In this document: in pieces, positions 8,772 through 19,407 of the stretch
Numbering within the stretch: the first letter of the stretch is position 1
Layout: each line of letters starts with the position of its first letter
NCBI GenBank assembly: GCA_032988165.1
Contig: JANTQF010000439.1
Coordinates: forward strand, 1 to 25,460
DNA: 25,460 nt
Direction of reading: 5' to 3'
Origin: Emmonsiellopsis sp. PD_33
Taxonomy: Eukaryota; Ascomycota; Eurotiomycetes; Onygenales; Ajellomycetaceae
The notes under the pieces: model-generated
Told to the model about the DNA's origin: nothing
The model's database searches: none
Seen by the model: the letters and a program-made list of their open reading frames with translations, nothing else
Position numbers and translations under genes: made by a program

Positions 8772-10485
8772 TCACAACGCGCCACCAACCTTCTCAACAA
8801 TCCACATAGCCAATCGTACGTTCCAACCAACCCTCCTCTCCACCCTTCTCAAATCATCCCTCGACACAACACTCGCATCCGTCTGCAACCACTGCGCTTC
8901 CTCCGCCAATCTCTTCTTCAACGCCTCGTCCTCCGTCACCACCACCGCGCCAACTTCCAAATCAAGGCTATAGCTTCGCTTTGTATAATTGCTACTCCCC
9001 ACGAACGTCAGACTCGGGTGTTCCTCCTTGGGAAGCGTTACCCAGAGCCCCTTGGCGTGGTATGTCCATCCATCTGGTTCTCCAACGGTTCCCCGTCGCC
9101 ATTCCTTGAGCTGGATAGAGTTCGTTTTCTGCGCCTCGGCGACCCGGTCCAGGAACCGTGCGGAGAGATGGGTATATGCTGCTGGAAGCATGCCGGAGAC
9201 ACCGGCTGAGCCGTAGAATCCGTTTGCCCAGGGTGAGGCGGTGAGGACGGTCCCTTGGGTTTTGGAGATGGTGGCGTGGGAAGGGGACGTGCTGGATATG
9301 AGTAGCGATGAGAGAACGGGGTGGATGTTGAAGTAGCCAGCTGTAAATAGCCAGCTGGAGTTTGTGAGCGCCGGGGAGGTGGAGAGGAGGGTGAGCAGTT
9401 TGGTGACGGCGGGATATTCGGTGGATTCATCTGGTTTAAGCAGAGGGCTGAATTGAGCTACAGGGTACACGAATGTTGGCTTTGATGAGGTTGGTGGTGG
9501 TAGGGCCTTGGTTTTTGATGGCTTTATTAAGGGTGCCAACACGGTCGATGCATAGGAGATGAAATCTTCCGGATCATCCAGTGGTGATGGAGCTCCGTTC
9601 GACGATGGCCAGGCTAGGGTATATCCAGCCGCATCTTTTGAGTCTGGCACAACTTGGAAACTCAAACTGCAGACCGAATCATGGATTCGCGCATAATAGT
9701 CTGCCAGCGATTTCGAGTCGAAGACATGGTATCTGTCCAATCTGTTCGTAAAATAATCATTTGATAGGTTGGCTCTGTGCAGAAATACGTTAGCAATTGC
9801 CCCACCACATACATATATAGGGCAATGGTCTCACACCCGGAAAGTATTATTTCGTCATCGATCCCGTATAGCTTCATATGCTGCAACCCCCATCCCTCGT
9901 TTATTCTCTTTGGAATATGTCGTTTTCTCAATCCGGTAAGGTTGGGTGTATGGAACATCCGTATCTCCACGCGGTCGGGTCCATATTCTTCGACCAAGGA
10001 GGCTAATAGCGATGCGCAGGATTGTTTGGGGCTCTCGCGAGTGCCTCGTAGGGCATCCGTCAGGATGGAGACTTGTAGCTCGGGGTTTTGGCGGAGGGCT
10101 TCGTTTATGGTAGCGATAAGCTCATATTCGGACTTTCCAATATATAGAGTAGAGAGGTATATCCTTCTCTTCGCATTACGAATTTTATCCTGTTGTTGAA
10201 TGGACTTAGCGGGCCATAACTCAGCAAGAGACATAGATATCTACTTACTTTAAGAGCTTCATAGAAGGCGCTTGGAGAGTCTAGAATACTAATCTGCGAG
10301 GCCTGGACTTCAAATCTGGGGGCGATATTATCGAGCTCAACTGTAATACTACCCAGGGGGGATACTGGGGAGGAAGAGGCCGGGGTCGAGGTTGGATGGG
10401 TGGTGAATTTGCGAATCGAGCGGCGGGGAGTGGGAGGTTTCCGACAGGAGTAGCGGAGGGCTTGCGCCCCAATGCGTTTTATCAT
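8772..10485 (-). CDS. PGS1: Phosphatidylglycerophosphate synthase (CDP-DAG:glycerol-3-P phosphatidyltransferase), mitochondrial
   Basis: CDS complement(join(8772..9774,9837..10189,10249..10485)), 530 aa. Introns are 10190-10248 (donor GTAAGT, acceptor CAACAG) and 9775-9836 (donor GTGTGA, acceptor TGCACAG). Joining gives FYEALK-DKIRNAKRRIYLSTLYIGKSE and LSG-ANLSNDYFTNR across the junctions, both characteristic of Pgs1. The enzyme makes phosphatidylglycerophosphate from CDP-diacylglycerol and glycerol-3-phosphate, the first committed step to phosphatidylglycerol and cardiolipin. It belongs to the phospholipase D superfamily: first HKD motif H183-x-K185-x4-D190, second copy H436-x-K438-G followed by GSSNYTKRSYSLDLE. 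LTASPWANGFYGS is also family-typical. The N-terminus (MIKRIGAQALRYSCRK, basic, no acidic residues for about 50 aa) looks like a mitochondrial targeting sequence. Confidence 0.95.
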
Positions 10486-10755
10486 GATGGAGTAGATGCA
10501 CGGAGGATATCAATTGACATCATCATACACCAATTAACCAAGAATCCAAAGCCATAGCATCTCAGCATTCGATTGTAGATATCTCGATGTTCATGAAGTC
10601 GAGGCTGCCCCAAGCTCTTTTTGCGGCGATCACGGCGCTAAACCGCATTGGGCCGGCAAATGGATGACATCGACTCAACCTCAACTTCTGCCCTCGCCGC
10701 ATCGATTTGGCTTCTATATCATTGCCAGCAACACAGCGCCGCTGCCCCCGCAAAG
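10486..10755. promoter_or_regulatory. Compact bidirectional promoter PGS1 / NDUFA12 with two CCAAT boxes
   Basis: Only 270 bp separate the ATGs of two divergent nuclear genes for mitochondrial inner-membrane functions. A CCAAT box is present on the plus strand at 10530-10534 and on the minus strand at 10647-10651 (ATTGG on the plus strand). CCAAT is the site of the Hap2/3/5-type complex, which controls many respiratory genes in fungi. That it acts here is inference; the pentamer is short and can occur by chance. Confidence 0.5.
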
Positions 10756-11722
10756 ATGTCGACAATCCTCCGTACCGCTCGCAATCTGTGGCGGATTGGT
10801 TTCAAAGTGCGTTCCGCTCGCTTTCCCCGCTTCCAATGGCTTCTACTAACCGCAATTCTCGACAACAGGAATATGGCCACCAGATGCAGGTATGCTTCCA
10901 CCCGGACGATGATATGCTCTTTTCCCCGGCTTTTAATTGCCTATGGGATTGGATTTAATGAATTACTCACTCACTCGGCCACTCCGGATAATAGTATATG
11001 GGTTCGTGGCCTCTCCCCTCCCCGCTACAACCAAATGTGCTTGTCACTAACACCGTTTGCTCCGCTCAACAGGTGATACCAAAGCCGGCACGTTGATCGC
11101 TACCGACCGATATGGAAACAAATACTACGAGAACATGGAGGAATTGCCCCGTACGTTATATATACCTCCAAATCTTCCCTTCCAACAACACCGCCATAGA
11201 ATATTCCACCTAACACACCCATCTACTCTAGTCCGAACGCGTTGGGTCGACTACAGACAGAAAGAATTCGACGCCTCCCAAATCGATGCTGGCTGGTAAT
11301 TGCATTCCGCCTCCCCATCCCATCCCGTCCCCTATCTCATCCCCGTCCCGTCGGGCGTCTATATTCCCCCGCCTCCGGTACATGATTTATCCCTAGCTAC
11401 GCATGCTAATATATATCCCGGTGCTTGTCTCTTATTAGGCACGCATGGCTCGCGTACATGGTCGACAAGCCCCCGACTCAGGACAAGATCCTGCAAACCG
11501 CCGTACGGGCGTGGGAGATACCAGAGCACAGACCGAACCTAACGCTTTCGCGGGCTGCGTATAAGCCGTACTCTACGTGAGTCAATTACCCCACCATCAA
11601 GCCACTCCGTCCGTGGGAAGGATCATGCCTTTGGTGTATGCTTTGCTGACTAATTTTTCTTTCTTTTATATAGAGTGACACCGAAGTATAGCGCTTGGAC
11701 CCCTGTTGCCGCACCCAGATAA
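10756..11722 (+). CDS. NDUFA12: NADH:ubiquinone oxidoreductase (complex I) accessory subunit, NDUFA12 / 13.4 kDa type
   Basis: Seven exons: join(10756..10806,10869..10889,10995..11001,11073..11150,11232..11295,11439..11576,11674..11722), 408 nt, 135 aa. The spliced product begins MSTILRTARNLWRIGFKEYG, continues through the family block GDTKAGTLIATDRYGNKYYE, then LRTRWVDYRQKEFDASQID and HAWLAYMVDKPP, and ends KYSAWTPVAAPR. This is the NDUFA12 (B17.2) family, a peripheral accessory subunit of mitochondrial complex I. Exon 2 is 21 nt and exon 3 only 7 nt (TATATGG); without exon 3 the reading frame is lost directly after the next junction. All introns are GT-AG, with branch-like CTAAC before exons 2 and 4 and CTCAC before exon 3. 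The ATG at 10756 has the context AAAGATG. The length agrees with fungal 13.4-kDa subunits. Confidence 0.93.
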
Positions 11723-12365
11723 ACAAGCAAAGGAAAAACAGAAGTGGGTGTCTTTTGGAGGTGAAATGGGTTCTTTATTTTAGGCGCGGTGTTCCCAATG
11801 ATGGGTTGTATATACTCAGATTTCTTTGTTGCCATGATTAGAACAAATCGAGCTGATTTCTCGTTATCTCGAAGCCTAGAAAGAGGGAAAGGGGAGAAGA
11901 CTATTCTATGTGATAATCTCAACCATTCAAACTGCCTAACCGATTATTGGACGGTCTTGGTGTCGTATTTGGCAAGTAATAAAAATAAATAATCAGTCAA
12001 TAGAGTAAAACAGATGAAGTCACAAGTAAACATTCCGCTCAAAAACAGCCTATTTGAGGCCATGGCTGTGCGTGCGTGCGTGGTATGTGTCCAAAAGCAA
12101 CAACAAGAAGAAACAGAAAGGTATATAGAATGAGAAAGAAAAAAATAAATAAATAAACAGACAGTAGGAGAAAAAGGGCCCTGGGGCACCCGAAGTGAGA
12201 AAATAAAATGCAAAGCAAACAAGCCATCAGGATATTGATGCAAGGCACCAAACAAAGGCACAAAAAGAAGGCATACACGCAAAATTCAATTGACCTACAC
12301 TCACAAATAATAGAACAAAAAACACTCCAAATCTCAATATCAATAAGCTAAGCATCCAATAATCC
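11723..12365. other. Intergenic, tail-to-tail NDUFA12 / YPP1
   Basis: The 643 bp between convergent genes are A-rich on the plus strand, as expected for the 3' UTR of minus-strand YPP1, including AAATAAATAAATAAA around 12140-12156. A short minus-strand frame (11650-11835, 61 aa) starts here and runs into the last NDUFA12 exon; see the findings. I see no other gene. Confidence 0.5.
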
Positions 12366-15300
12366 TCAAAGTACATACCCTCCCGACCCAACATTCCACC
12401 AATGCCGAATAGGCCTCCTATCTTCCAACTCCACACACCACCATAGCACCTCCTTCGCTTTATCGATCTGCCCGCTCTGTTCAAACGCCCTGGACAGCGC
12501 GAACCATGCCTCCGAATTATCCCACGCGGTCCCCAGCTTCGTCAGAGTCGATAGTAATCCGTACGCTCTATCGCGCGCCGCGAGACGATTTAGAGCTTCC
12601 GGGGTGGTGTTTGGTGATGGGCCATGGCCAGCGTGTGGGCCGGGTGGGAGTCCGCTGTCTTCAAGTTGTAGTTGTTGTGACGCCTTGCCATGTTTGGAAG
12701 ATGATGAGAGGAGGGAGATGCCGGTGGTATTAGTGTCTAAGCCCTTCTCGGGCTTTTCGGCCGGCAGGGATTTGTCGTAGATGTCTAAAAGGAGGTTGGC
12801 TAGACCGACGGTGGCGGACGGGTGGTCTGGGTAGTACATCAGGGCGTCTTCAAAATGGTTCATCGCGTCGTATGGTTCTGACTGTTCCTGTGCGAGAAGG
12901 CCCCGTTCGGCATAGACATCAGCCCAAAGCTCGTCCGAACTCTTCGTGCCTCCCCAGCCGGCGTCGGCGAATGCTCGCGCGGAGGATTCTTGGCCCGAAA
13001 CGAGAAGTTCTACGCGTTTAGCTTGGTTTGATGCCTCGTTACAGGCTTCTAGGGCGTCCTCGTACAATGCAGCCCGCCGGTATAGACCCGCGACGAAGAG
13101 CCAGATCTTGATGAGTAGGCCAATGGAATGACGCTGGGTTTGGACCTTGGGGAATCGGGTAACGGCTCGGGTGGGTGAGTCAAAGCGGCAGCTTTGCGAG
13201 GCATATTGAAGGAGTGAGGCCTTAATCGTGGGGGTAGTATCTTTGCCCTGCTTTTTGTAATGGTGGGGAATGGGTGGGAGGACGTATTGTGCGGACGAAG
13301 GCCCATCATGGCGCGCAGTTTGGGGCATGATATTACCAGGCATCGAAGAGCCTTCCTCGGCATGTTGGCGTTGGTGCCTCTTGAAATGGTCCGCGTCAGT
13401 CGAATGCAGCGATCTATCTGAATTTTGTGGACGGGGTGTTTTGATGCTGCCGTCCCGTCGATGTAATTTATGTCGCATAGAACCACTGGTAGTCCCAGGG
13501 CGGGAAATTTCGCTTGACTCGCCTCGAGACTCATCTGTAACTTGGATTTTTGGTGCATCTGCATCAGCAGCGGCATGGCCCGATGAAGTTGATGGCACTC
13601 TTGGAATAGTATTGGCCTCAACCCCGTTCCGAATCTCCGACCCTGGATACCTGATGCTCTTTCTGCGACCAAAAATACTACCCCGGATACTGCGAGTTGT
13701 CCCCGCTGAACTCTTAGGAGGGGCGAGGGTGTCTTGCTCCTTGGTTTCGGGCTCCTTGCCAAGCTCGGTATTTGTAAATAAACGTCCGAAAAGGCTTAGA
13801 AGTTCTTCTGAATGGTTGAGGGCATATTCGGGGCCGTGCACTATTTCCATCAGGGAAAGCTGAGTGATTCGTAGTTCAACTATGCTCTCTTTCTCGCGGG
13901 GTTCCATTTCACTGGGTGTTCCCCTGCTTTGTTCAACGGCAGCAGATGATAGCCAGTGGTCTGATTTTTCGCCGGATTCATCTTGGTTCTTCGGGGCCGA
14001 TTTGCCGTCCTGTCCATTAAGAAGATTTACGCTCGGTACGCTTTCAAAAGCAGCTTCGCAAGCATTGCTCGCAGTCTCGAAATCCTGTTTGGCGCTCAAA
14101 AGAAGCGCAAGCAAATGCCACAACGGCACAAGATCTCTTTCCCTTGACAGTGTCAAATGGGCAGGTCTCTGTCCGTACCCATCGTCCGCTGATTGCGCTG
14201 ATATCAAAGCAGTTCGGACGGAATCAATTGCGCCATTCAGATCTCTCGTCTCCGCGAGCAACAGACCAAATGCAAAGGTTGCGGGTACATTTGTACATTC
14301 CTCCGACTCAGAAGCGAGCGACCTTTCAAGGGCAGCTAGAGCGGCGGCTTGAATATCAGTTCGATTTTCGTTGACTGGTGTCCACCGGGCCCAATTCGCA
14401 AGACCGATGCCTATGGCACGATAAGCAAACGAAACCCCTACTGGAGACATAGAAGTATCATCATTCCCGTCGGTAGACAATGAATCAGGAGAAACACGTC
14501 CATTAGCCGAGGCGGTGGTTGGATTCCTGCTAAGTAGGTCATCTAGTAGTTCTTGGAGCATGTCAGCCAATTGTTTTGACTTCTCTGCTTCCTTGAAAGA
14601 ACCAAAACAACATAACATCATAATCCCTTCAGCTAAAGTGCGAGCAAATGTTTCATTGTCCTCAAGCTCCCCTGCAGCCTCTGGGGATTTTTCTGCGCGA
14701 GCTCTAGCAGCAGTGGTGAGGTCAATGTAGGTTTCCAGCGCTTTAATCGCTAGGTTAAATTCTGCTAGTGCTGCGTGGACGTGGAAAAGGCGGCGTAGGA
14801 TGAGAGTGGAATGGAATGTTTTAGTTGCTGCTCGGTACAAGATCTCGGAGAAAGTTAGCTTGTGTTTTACAATCAAGATTCACCAGAATCTATTCAACTT
14901 ACATCGAGAACATTGCGAGAAAACGCATCCTGCCCTCCTTCCCCAAAATCATCATCCCGCCAGTCAGGCCCACAGAGAATCTCCCAATTCTGAATCACCT
15001 GTTCGACCCAGGCCTCAACCTCCTTGTTCGCTACCTCGGCCTTGGGAAATTTTGTTTTGCGTATTAAGATATTTTCACATATTGCCTCGACACGCCGAAA
15101 CTCTGTGGATAGTTGGACACGTTTAGGGGCCTCCGAAGGAGAGACGAAGATTTCCTGGCGTATTATTGATGACAAAAAGATGTAGTACGCTTTCCATATC
15201 GAGGAACGCGGGCCTGGGCTTGCCGGAGCATTACTTTGCACCGTCGATGACGGATCGCCAGCTTTTACCTCGGGGTGAGCTGCCCATAGCCTGAATGCTC

Positions 15301-16207
15301 TGAGAGCAAATTCCACCGTTTTTTCGTCTGCCTGTTGGCCGTCGGTGGTTGCAGCTTCACTCGAGAGCATTGCAGCTTTAGCTAGGAGTTGTTCCGACCA
15401 GAATAAAAACTGCGGACCTGAAGGTGAATTCGAGACTGGCGCGGAAACCCATGGGAGGACGGATTTGAAGGTACGCAGCGCATCCTCCGCCCCTGAAACT
15501 AGAGCCTGGGCGGCACCTAGAACCATGAAATATAAGTTATGTGATGTAGCATTGGATTTAGATGTCCATACCCTTCATATATCCTCCTTTTATAATGCAA
15601 ACTTCTGTCCAAGACGATAGAGCCTGACCATCGCCGGAGAGCATATGCAGCGTCACATCGAAATCCTTTGGGAGCCGAGATGCCGCCAGCGCGGGCTCTG
15701 ATAAAGTCCAATGTAGCCAACCCAAACACACTTGGGCTTGGAAGACATCCTGGGGGAAATTTCCATCCTCTTCCATCACAGATAGCAGCCCCGGTATGAG
15801 GTCATGGAGCTTCGTCTCCTTGGAATCAGGGGAGGTGCTCGGCCGTTTGTCTTTGTTTATATAGTCCGCAATGTGGCATTCCGCGCGTGCCACTTGTATG
15901 AGGCCTAAGAGAAAGCCCAGAGCGTCAGTCCAACTTGTAATAGGAGCCATTGGAAGTATTGCGCAACCGTACATTTTCGCTCGGGGGCGTGCTTCGCGAT
16001 CTTCCGGGCGAGTTCAGGGACATCGTTCCAGGTGCCATTGCATCTGGCCGCGTCGAGGGAATCAATATAGCGACGCCCCTTGTCGGGGGTTCGAGCCTAG
16101 TACCGCCAGTCAATAACGCTGCATACAATGTAGGTAACATGATCGGAGATATATGCGGGGGGTCTCCGTGCTGCCAGCTCCGAAGGTAGAGAGGGACATA
16201 CGCTCAT
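12366..16207 (-). CDS. YPP1: TPR protein Ypp1 (TTC7-like), adaptor of the PI4-kinase Stt4 complex
   Basis: CDS complement(join(12366..14843,14903..15516,15572..15904,15973..16096,16202..16207)), 1184 aa. Ypp1 links the phosphatidylinositol 4-kinase Stt4 to Efr3 at the plasma membrane (TTC7 in animals); fungal annotations also call it filamentation protein Rhf1. Recognised from the N-terminal block YIDSLDAARCNGTWNDVPEL, then ARKIAKHAPERK, the low-complexity Ser/Arg-rich middle (about 690-880), C-terminal TPR-like helices such as ELWADVYAERGLLAQEQSEP (about 995-1015) and the end DRRPIRHWWNVGSGGYVL. Introns: 16097-16201 (GTATGT/CTAG), 15905-15972 (GTACGG/TTAG), 15517-15571 (GTATGG/CTAG), 14844-14902 (GTAAGT/CGAG). 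The first exon is inferred to be 6 nt (ATG AGC), because exon 2 is closed by a TAG at its 5' edge and has no usable Met. Phases fit at all junctions. Confidence 0.9.
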
Positions 16208-16615
16208 GGTTTAGTTAGGTGCAGAGAAGCAAGAATTACCGCGTCAGGAACATGGTGGGTCAGGCCAAATCAGACACAGTTTTCAGTAAAAGCCCACGCT
16301 CTCTGTGTACCTCCAACGCACAGCACAGGACTCAGCAGCGAACAGGCGGGCTGTTCATGTTGGGATTTGAGTCCTCGAAGTTATGGGGGCAGGTTGGTGG
16401 TGACGATCGCTTGGCGGAAACGGCTTAGCGCCAAATCCGCCGCCGCATCGCTTCTCCCCGCAAAAAAAAAGTTCTTCACATGAATCTCTGCTTGCCAGGG
16501 CTCGGGTTGAGACTGAGATAGCGCTGCGTCTGCCCCTTTTTCTCCCGTGCAAGCGTCAACCCCGAGGGCACCGTGATTACGCTTCGAGGCTGTTTTACCC
16601 CCGTCCGACGCCCCA
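16208..16615. promoter_or_regulatory. Divergent promoter region YPP1 / RIX1
   Basis: This 408-bp interval contains both 5' regions. I found neither a CACGTG box nor a clear CCAAT pair in it. The A-run at 16461-16469 is the only notable tract. Short frames on both strands (16219-16428, 16355-16552, 16381-16689) carry no recognisable domain. Confidence 0.5.
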
Positions 16616-19043
16616 ATGGCTGCTGCGACGTCTCTCCGCGCCGCAACCCACCGCTTGACCGCGACCCCCGTGAAGGAGCTTCCGCTCATTGCGCCCTACC
16701 TCGCAACAGCTTTCGCCGACTGTGGGAGCATACTGTCCGCCCCGCAAAGCCAGAAAAAGGCACCGGGAGAGTCTGAAAATGCGCTGCTGGTGCAAAAATT
16801 GAAGGCTCGCCTCACCAGTCTGCTCCAGGATAAGACTGTTGAGGGACGATGGACTGCGGTCATACTTGTGAAGGCGGTCATCGAAGCCGGTCAATGGGAA
16901 ATTCTACGGGGCTGTGAGGGTTGGGTTCGCAGTCTCCTAGGCATATTAGGGGTATGTGCGTTTTCTCGTTCTGTTCCTGAGATTTGCGACTAATTCATAT
17001 CTATAGAGACCTGATCCTTCCTCTACCAAGAAGCTTTGCCTTATTACTTTGACGCGGATATTTCAGTTAACATATCCCTACCAAACGCTGGTTCGGGAAA
17101 TAACCACTCCGTCTCTTCCGTCCTTTATCACCTCATGTTTGAATTTAGTGTCTGTGAAGCAGACTTCGGGACCGGCAAGGCAGTTGAAAAGAAGTACACC
17201 ATTGCTTGAGACCGTATTGCACGTATTTGTCGAGCTGCTTCCCCGTCATCCTACGATTTTCCGCCCATTCTCCTCGCAAATCCATGGCTTGATTTTACCC
17301 TTAGTCGTGTCCTCCTTTACACCGGGCTCCTTGTCCCAAGCTGGCTCATCATTGCCCCAGCAGCTTTTTATTTCTCTACATCAATGTGCCCCAAAAAACA
17401 CCGGCGGAGAAGAATGGCTGAAGGCGTGCCGCTCAACAATATCGTCAATCCACCGAACGGGCGACAACCTTTTTCGAGCAGTGGTGGAGCAGTGGGAATC
17501 CGTTGATACTTCCTTACGACAAATATCTAAACCCCGGGACTACAATCGCCCGGTTGGCGATGACGGACCGGATGCGCTTGGGCTACCCGGCTGGGAAGGG
17601 ATATATGCCGGCAGCGAGAGATTAGAATGTCTTTTAAAATTGCTCATTTTGTTCGTTTCGATGCCGACCAGCTCGACGGTTACCATACCTTTGGGCTCAA
17701 TCCTTGACCTATCGAATCGGCTAGTTTTAGTGATAGCCCCATCATTAGATGGTGCGAATCTCAACCCTCAAATTGGACGGGAAGAAAAGGAGAGCCTGTG
17801 GGCTGAGCTGCCCAAGCTTCACCTTGCGACATTGGAGTTACTTCACACGATCATTGAAAGGTTTGGTTTCAGCAGTGTATCAATTTCTCAGAGCTGTCTC
17901 GACCAAACACTCTGGACATTCGAAGCTGAGAATCGTAACATGACGTTGCGAACCCGAACCTACCGGATCGTAGCCGCAGTTCTTCCCATTATCGGGCCTT
18001 CAATGACAAAATCTGGAGTTTCCTCCTTGACGTCCGTCGTCCGATCCGCCTGCCAGGACCTCCTACCATCCACGGGAAATGACATCGCCGATACCACGCA
18101 GCCTTCGGCTGGAAAGCAAGCTACAAAACCAAATCCCACCACAAGCAACGTGGATACATTCCTAAATCGCACCACGAAACACTATCAAACCCCTACCCCG
18201 TCCTTCCCCGCCCTTAGAGCCGCCGCCACCTCCCTCCTCCCTAACATCCTCACTTTCCTCCCAACCGAATCCATCCCCCCAACTCTCCGAACAGAAATCG
18301 ACCGCACGGCTATAATCACAAAGAACGAGGCAATAATGATCGCCAGCGTCCTCCACCCCGTCCCAGTAACACCGGGTCGCCGGAGTACGCCTAGCATAAT
18401 GCCCTTCCTTGCGCGGAGCTTCCCCGAAACAGCGGGCGTCGAGGCCCTTCTACGGCCTAGGATGCCAGTGCTTATGGGTACTGCAACAAGCTCGACTGAG
18501 ATTGAATTGGCGGATGTGGACGAGGAGTTTGAAGCGAGGAGGACACAGAGTGCATTTGTCGTCCCTGTTGGTGGGGGGATGCCGGAGGAACTCACTAGGC
18601 CGATGAATAAGCGTGTGTATCAGGATGAGCAGCAGCAGCAGCAGCCTACATCATTTTCGCATGTTCAAGAGCAACCTGTTTCGCAGATTAAACGAGCACG
18701 TGTTGAGGAGACACAGACGTTCCCGTCGTCGTCGGAGCCGATGGCTGGTGTCTCTACGACTCCCACAATGGTAACCGTAACGTCCGGTACAGTTGCGGGC
18801 GAGAACCCAGCTGTAACCCCGATCTCGTCAATTCTGGCCCAGGCCGCTCCGGCTCCCACGACCGCAATGGAAAACGTCATCAATACCAATACCTCGGCAG
18901 CCGTTGGATCGTCTGCGGGTTTGGCCGTTTCGGGTCCTAGCGTTGCTACTACCGGTGCTGGTGTGGGTGCTGATGATGACTCTGATGATGAGATTCCGAC
19001 GTTGAATATTGAGCCGGATTCTGATGAAGATGAGGATGAGTGA
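16616..19043 (+). CDS. RIX1: Pre-rRNA-processing protein Rix1 (Ipi2)
   Basis: CDS join(16616..16951,17007..19043), 790 aa, compared with 763 in yeast. Rix1 is the core of the Rix1-Ipi1-Ipi3 complex that works on nuclear 60S precursors, including ITS2 processing and the Rea1-dependent remodelling step. The intron 16952-17006 (donor GTATGT, CTAAT branch, ATAG acceptor) joins WVRSLLGILG to RPDPSSTKKLCLITLTRIFQ in phase 0. The N-terminal 200 residues form the helical Rix1 domain (VEGRWTAVILVKAVIEAGQW is characteristic). The C-terminal third is low-complexity: a five-Gln run encoded at 18630-18644, a basic patch KRAR at 674-677 that may be a nuclear localisation signal, an Ala/Thr/Val/Ser-rich stretch, and an acidic tail (about 768-790, DDDSDDEIP...DSDEDEDE). 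The start has the context CCCAATGGC. Confidence 0.92.
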
Positions 19044-19407
19044 TAGGATATTGATTGCTCCTAGGGGAGGTTTATGGAGTGAGACCGATATATATATTGA
19101 CATAGTTTAATTCTGTTTTGTCTGATATTTCGCGTGTAAAATAGAAGAGTCCACTGGTATGTGGATGTCGTCTCAATACAAAGTGGCGTCCTTTGAAATA
19201 TATATGGATCGGATTCCTCTAATATGTCCTAAATATCCACATCCAATGGCCAAAATGGTACCCAATATATAGGCCAAGAAAGAAATAAACGCAGTTGGAA
19301 ATATAATCCCCACTCTTTGCGACAAAATTGTTGCCCCTGTCACAAATTTACCACCCGCCTCAATCAATCCTACCAACCCCTCCGACTCCCAGAATATAAT
19401 AAGCCTA
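19044..19407. other. Intergenic, tail-to-tail RIX1 / wax-synthase-like gene
   Basis: These 364 bp between convergent stops hold both 3' UTRs. A minus-strand frame (19173-19511) encodes a hydrophobic stretch, but it lies in another frame than the upstream gene and I found no convincing splice join to it. AT-rich UTR sequence often gives such hydrophobic translations. Confidence 0.55.

Noticed and set aside
13049..13762. 237-codon minus-strand frame
   Set aside because: It is a second frame within the large YPP1 exon, whose own frame carries the family motifs and runs unbroken for 826 codons.
13270..14352. Plus-strand frames of 162-197 codons
   Set aside because: They are antisense shadows of the YPP1 exon with no recognisable domain.
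16080..16105. tRNA B-box-like sequence GGTTCGAGCC
   Set aside because: It lies at the start of YPP1 exon 2 and no A box, cloverleaf or terminator T-run accompanies it.
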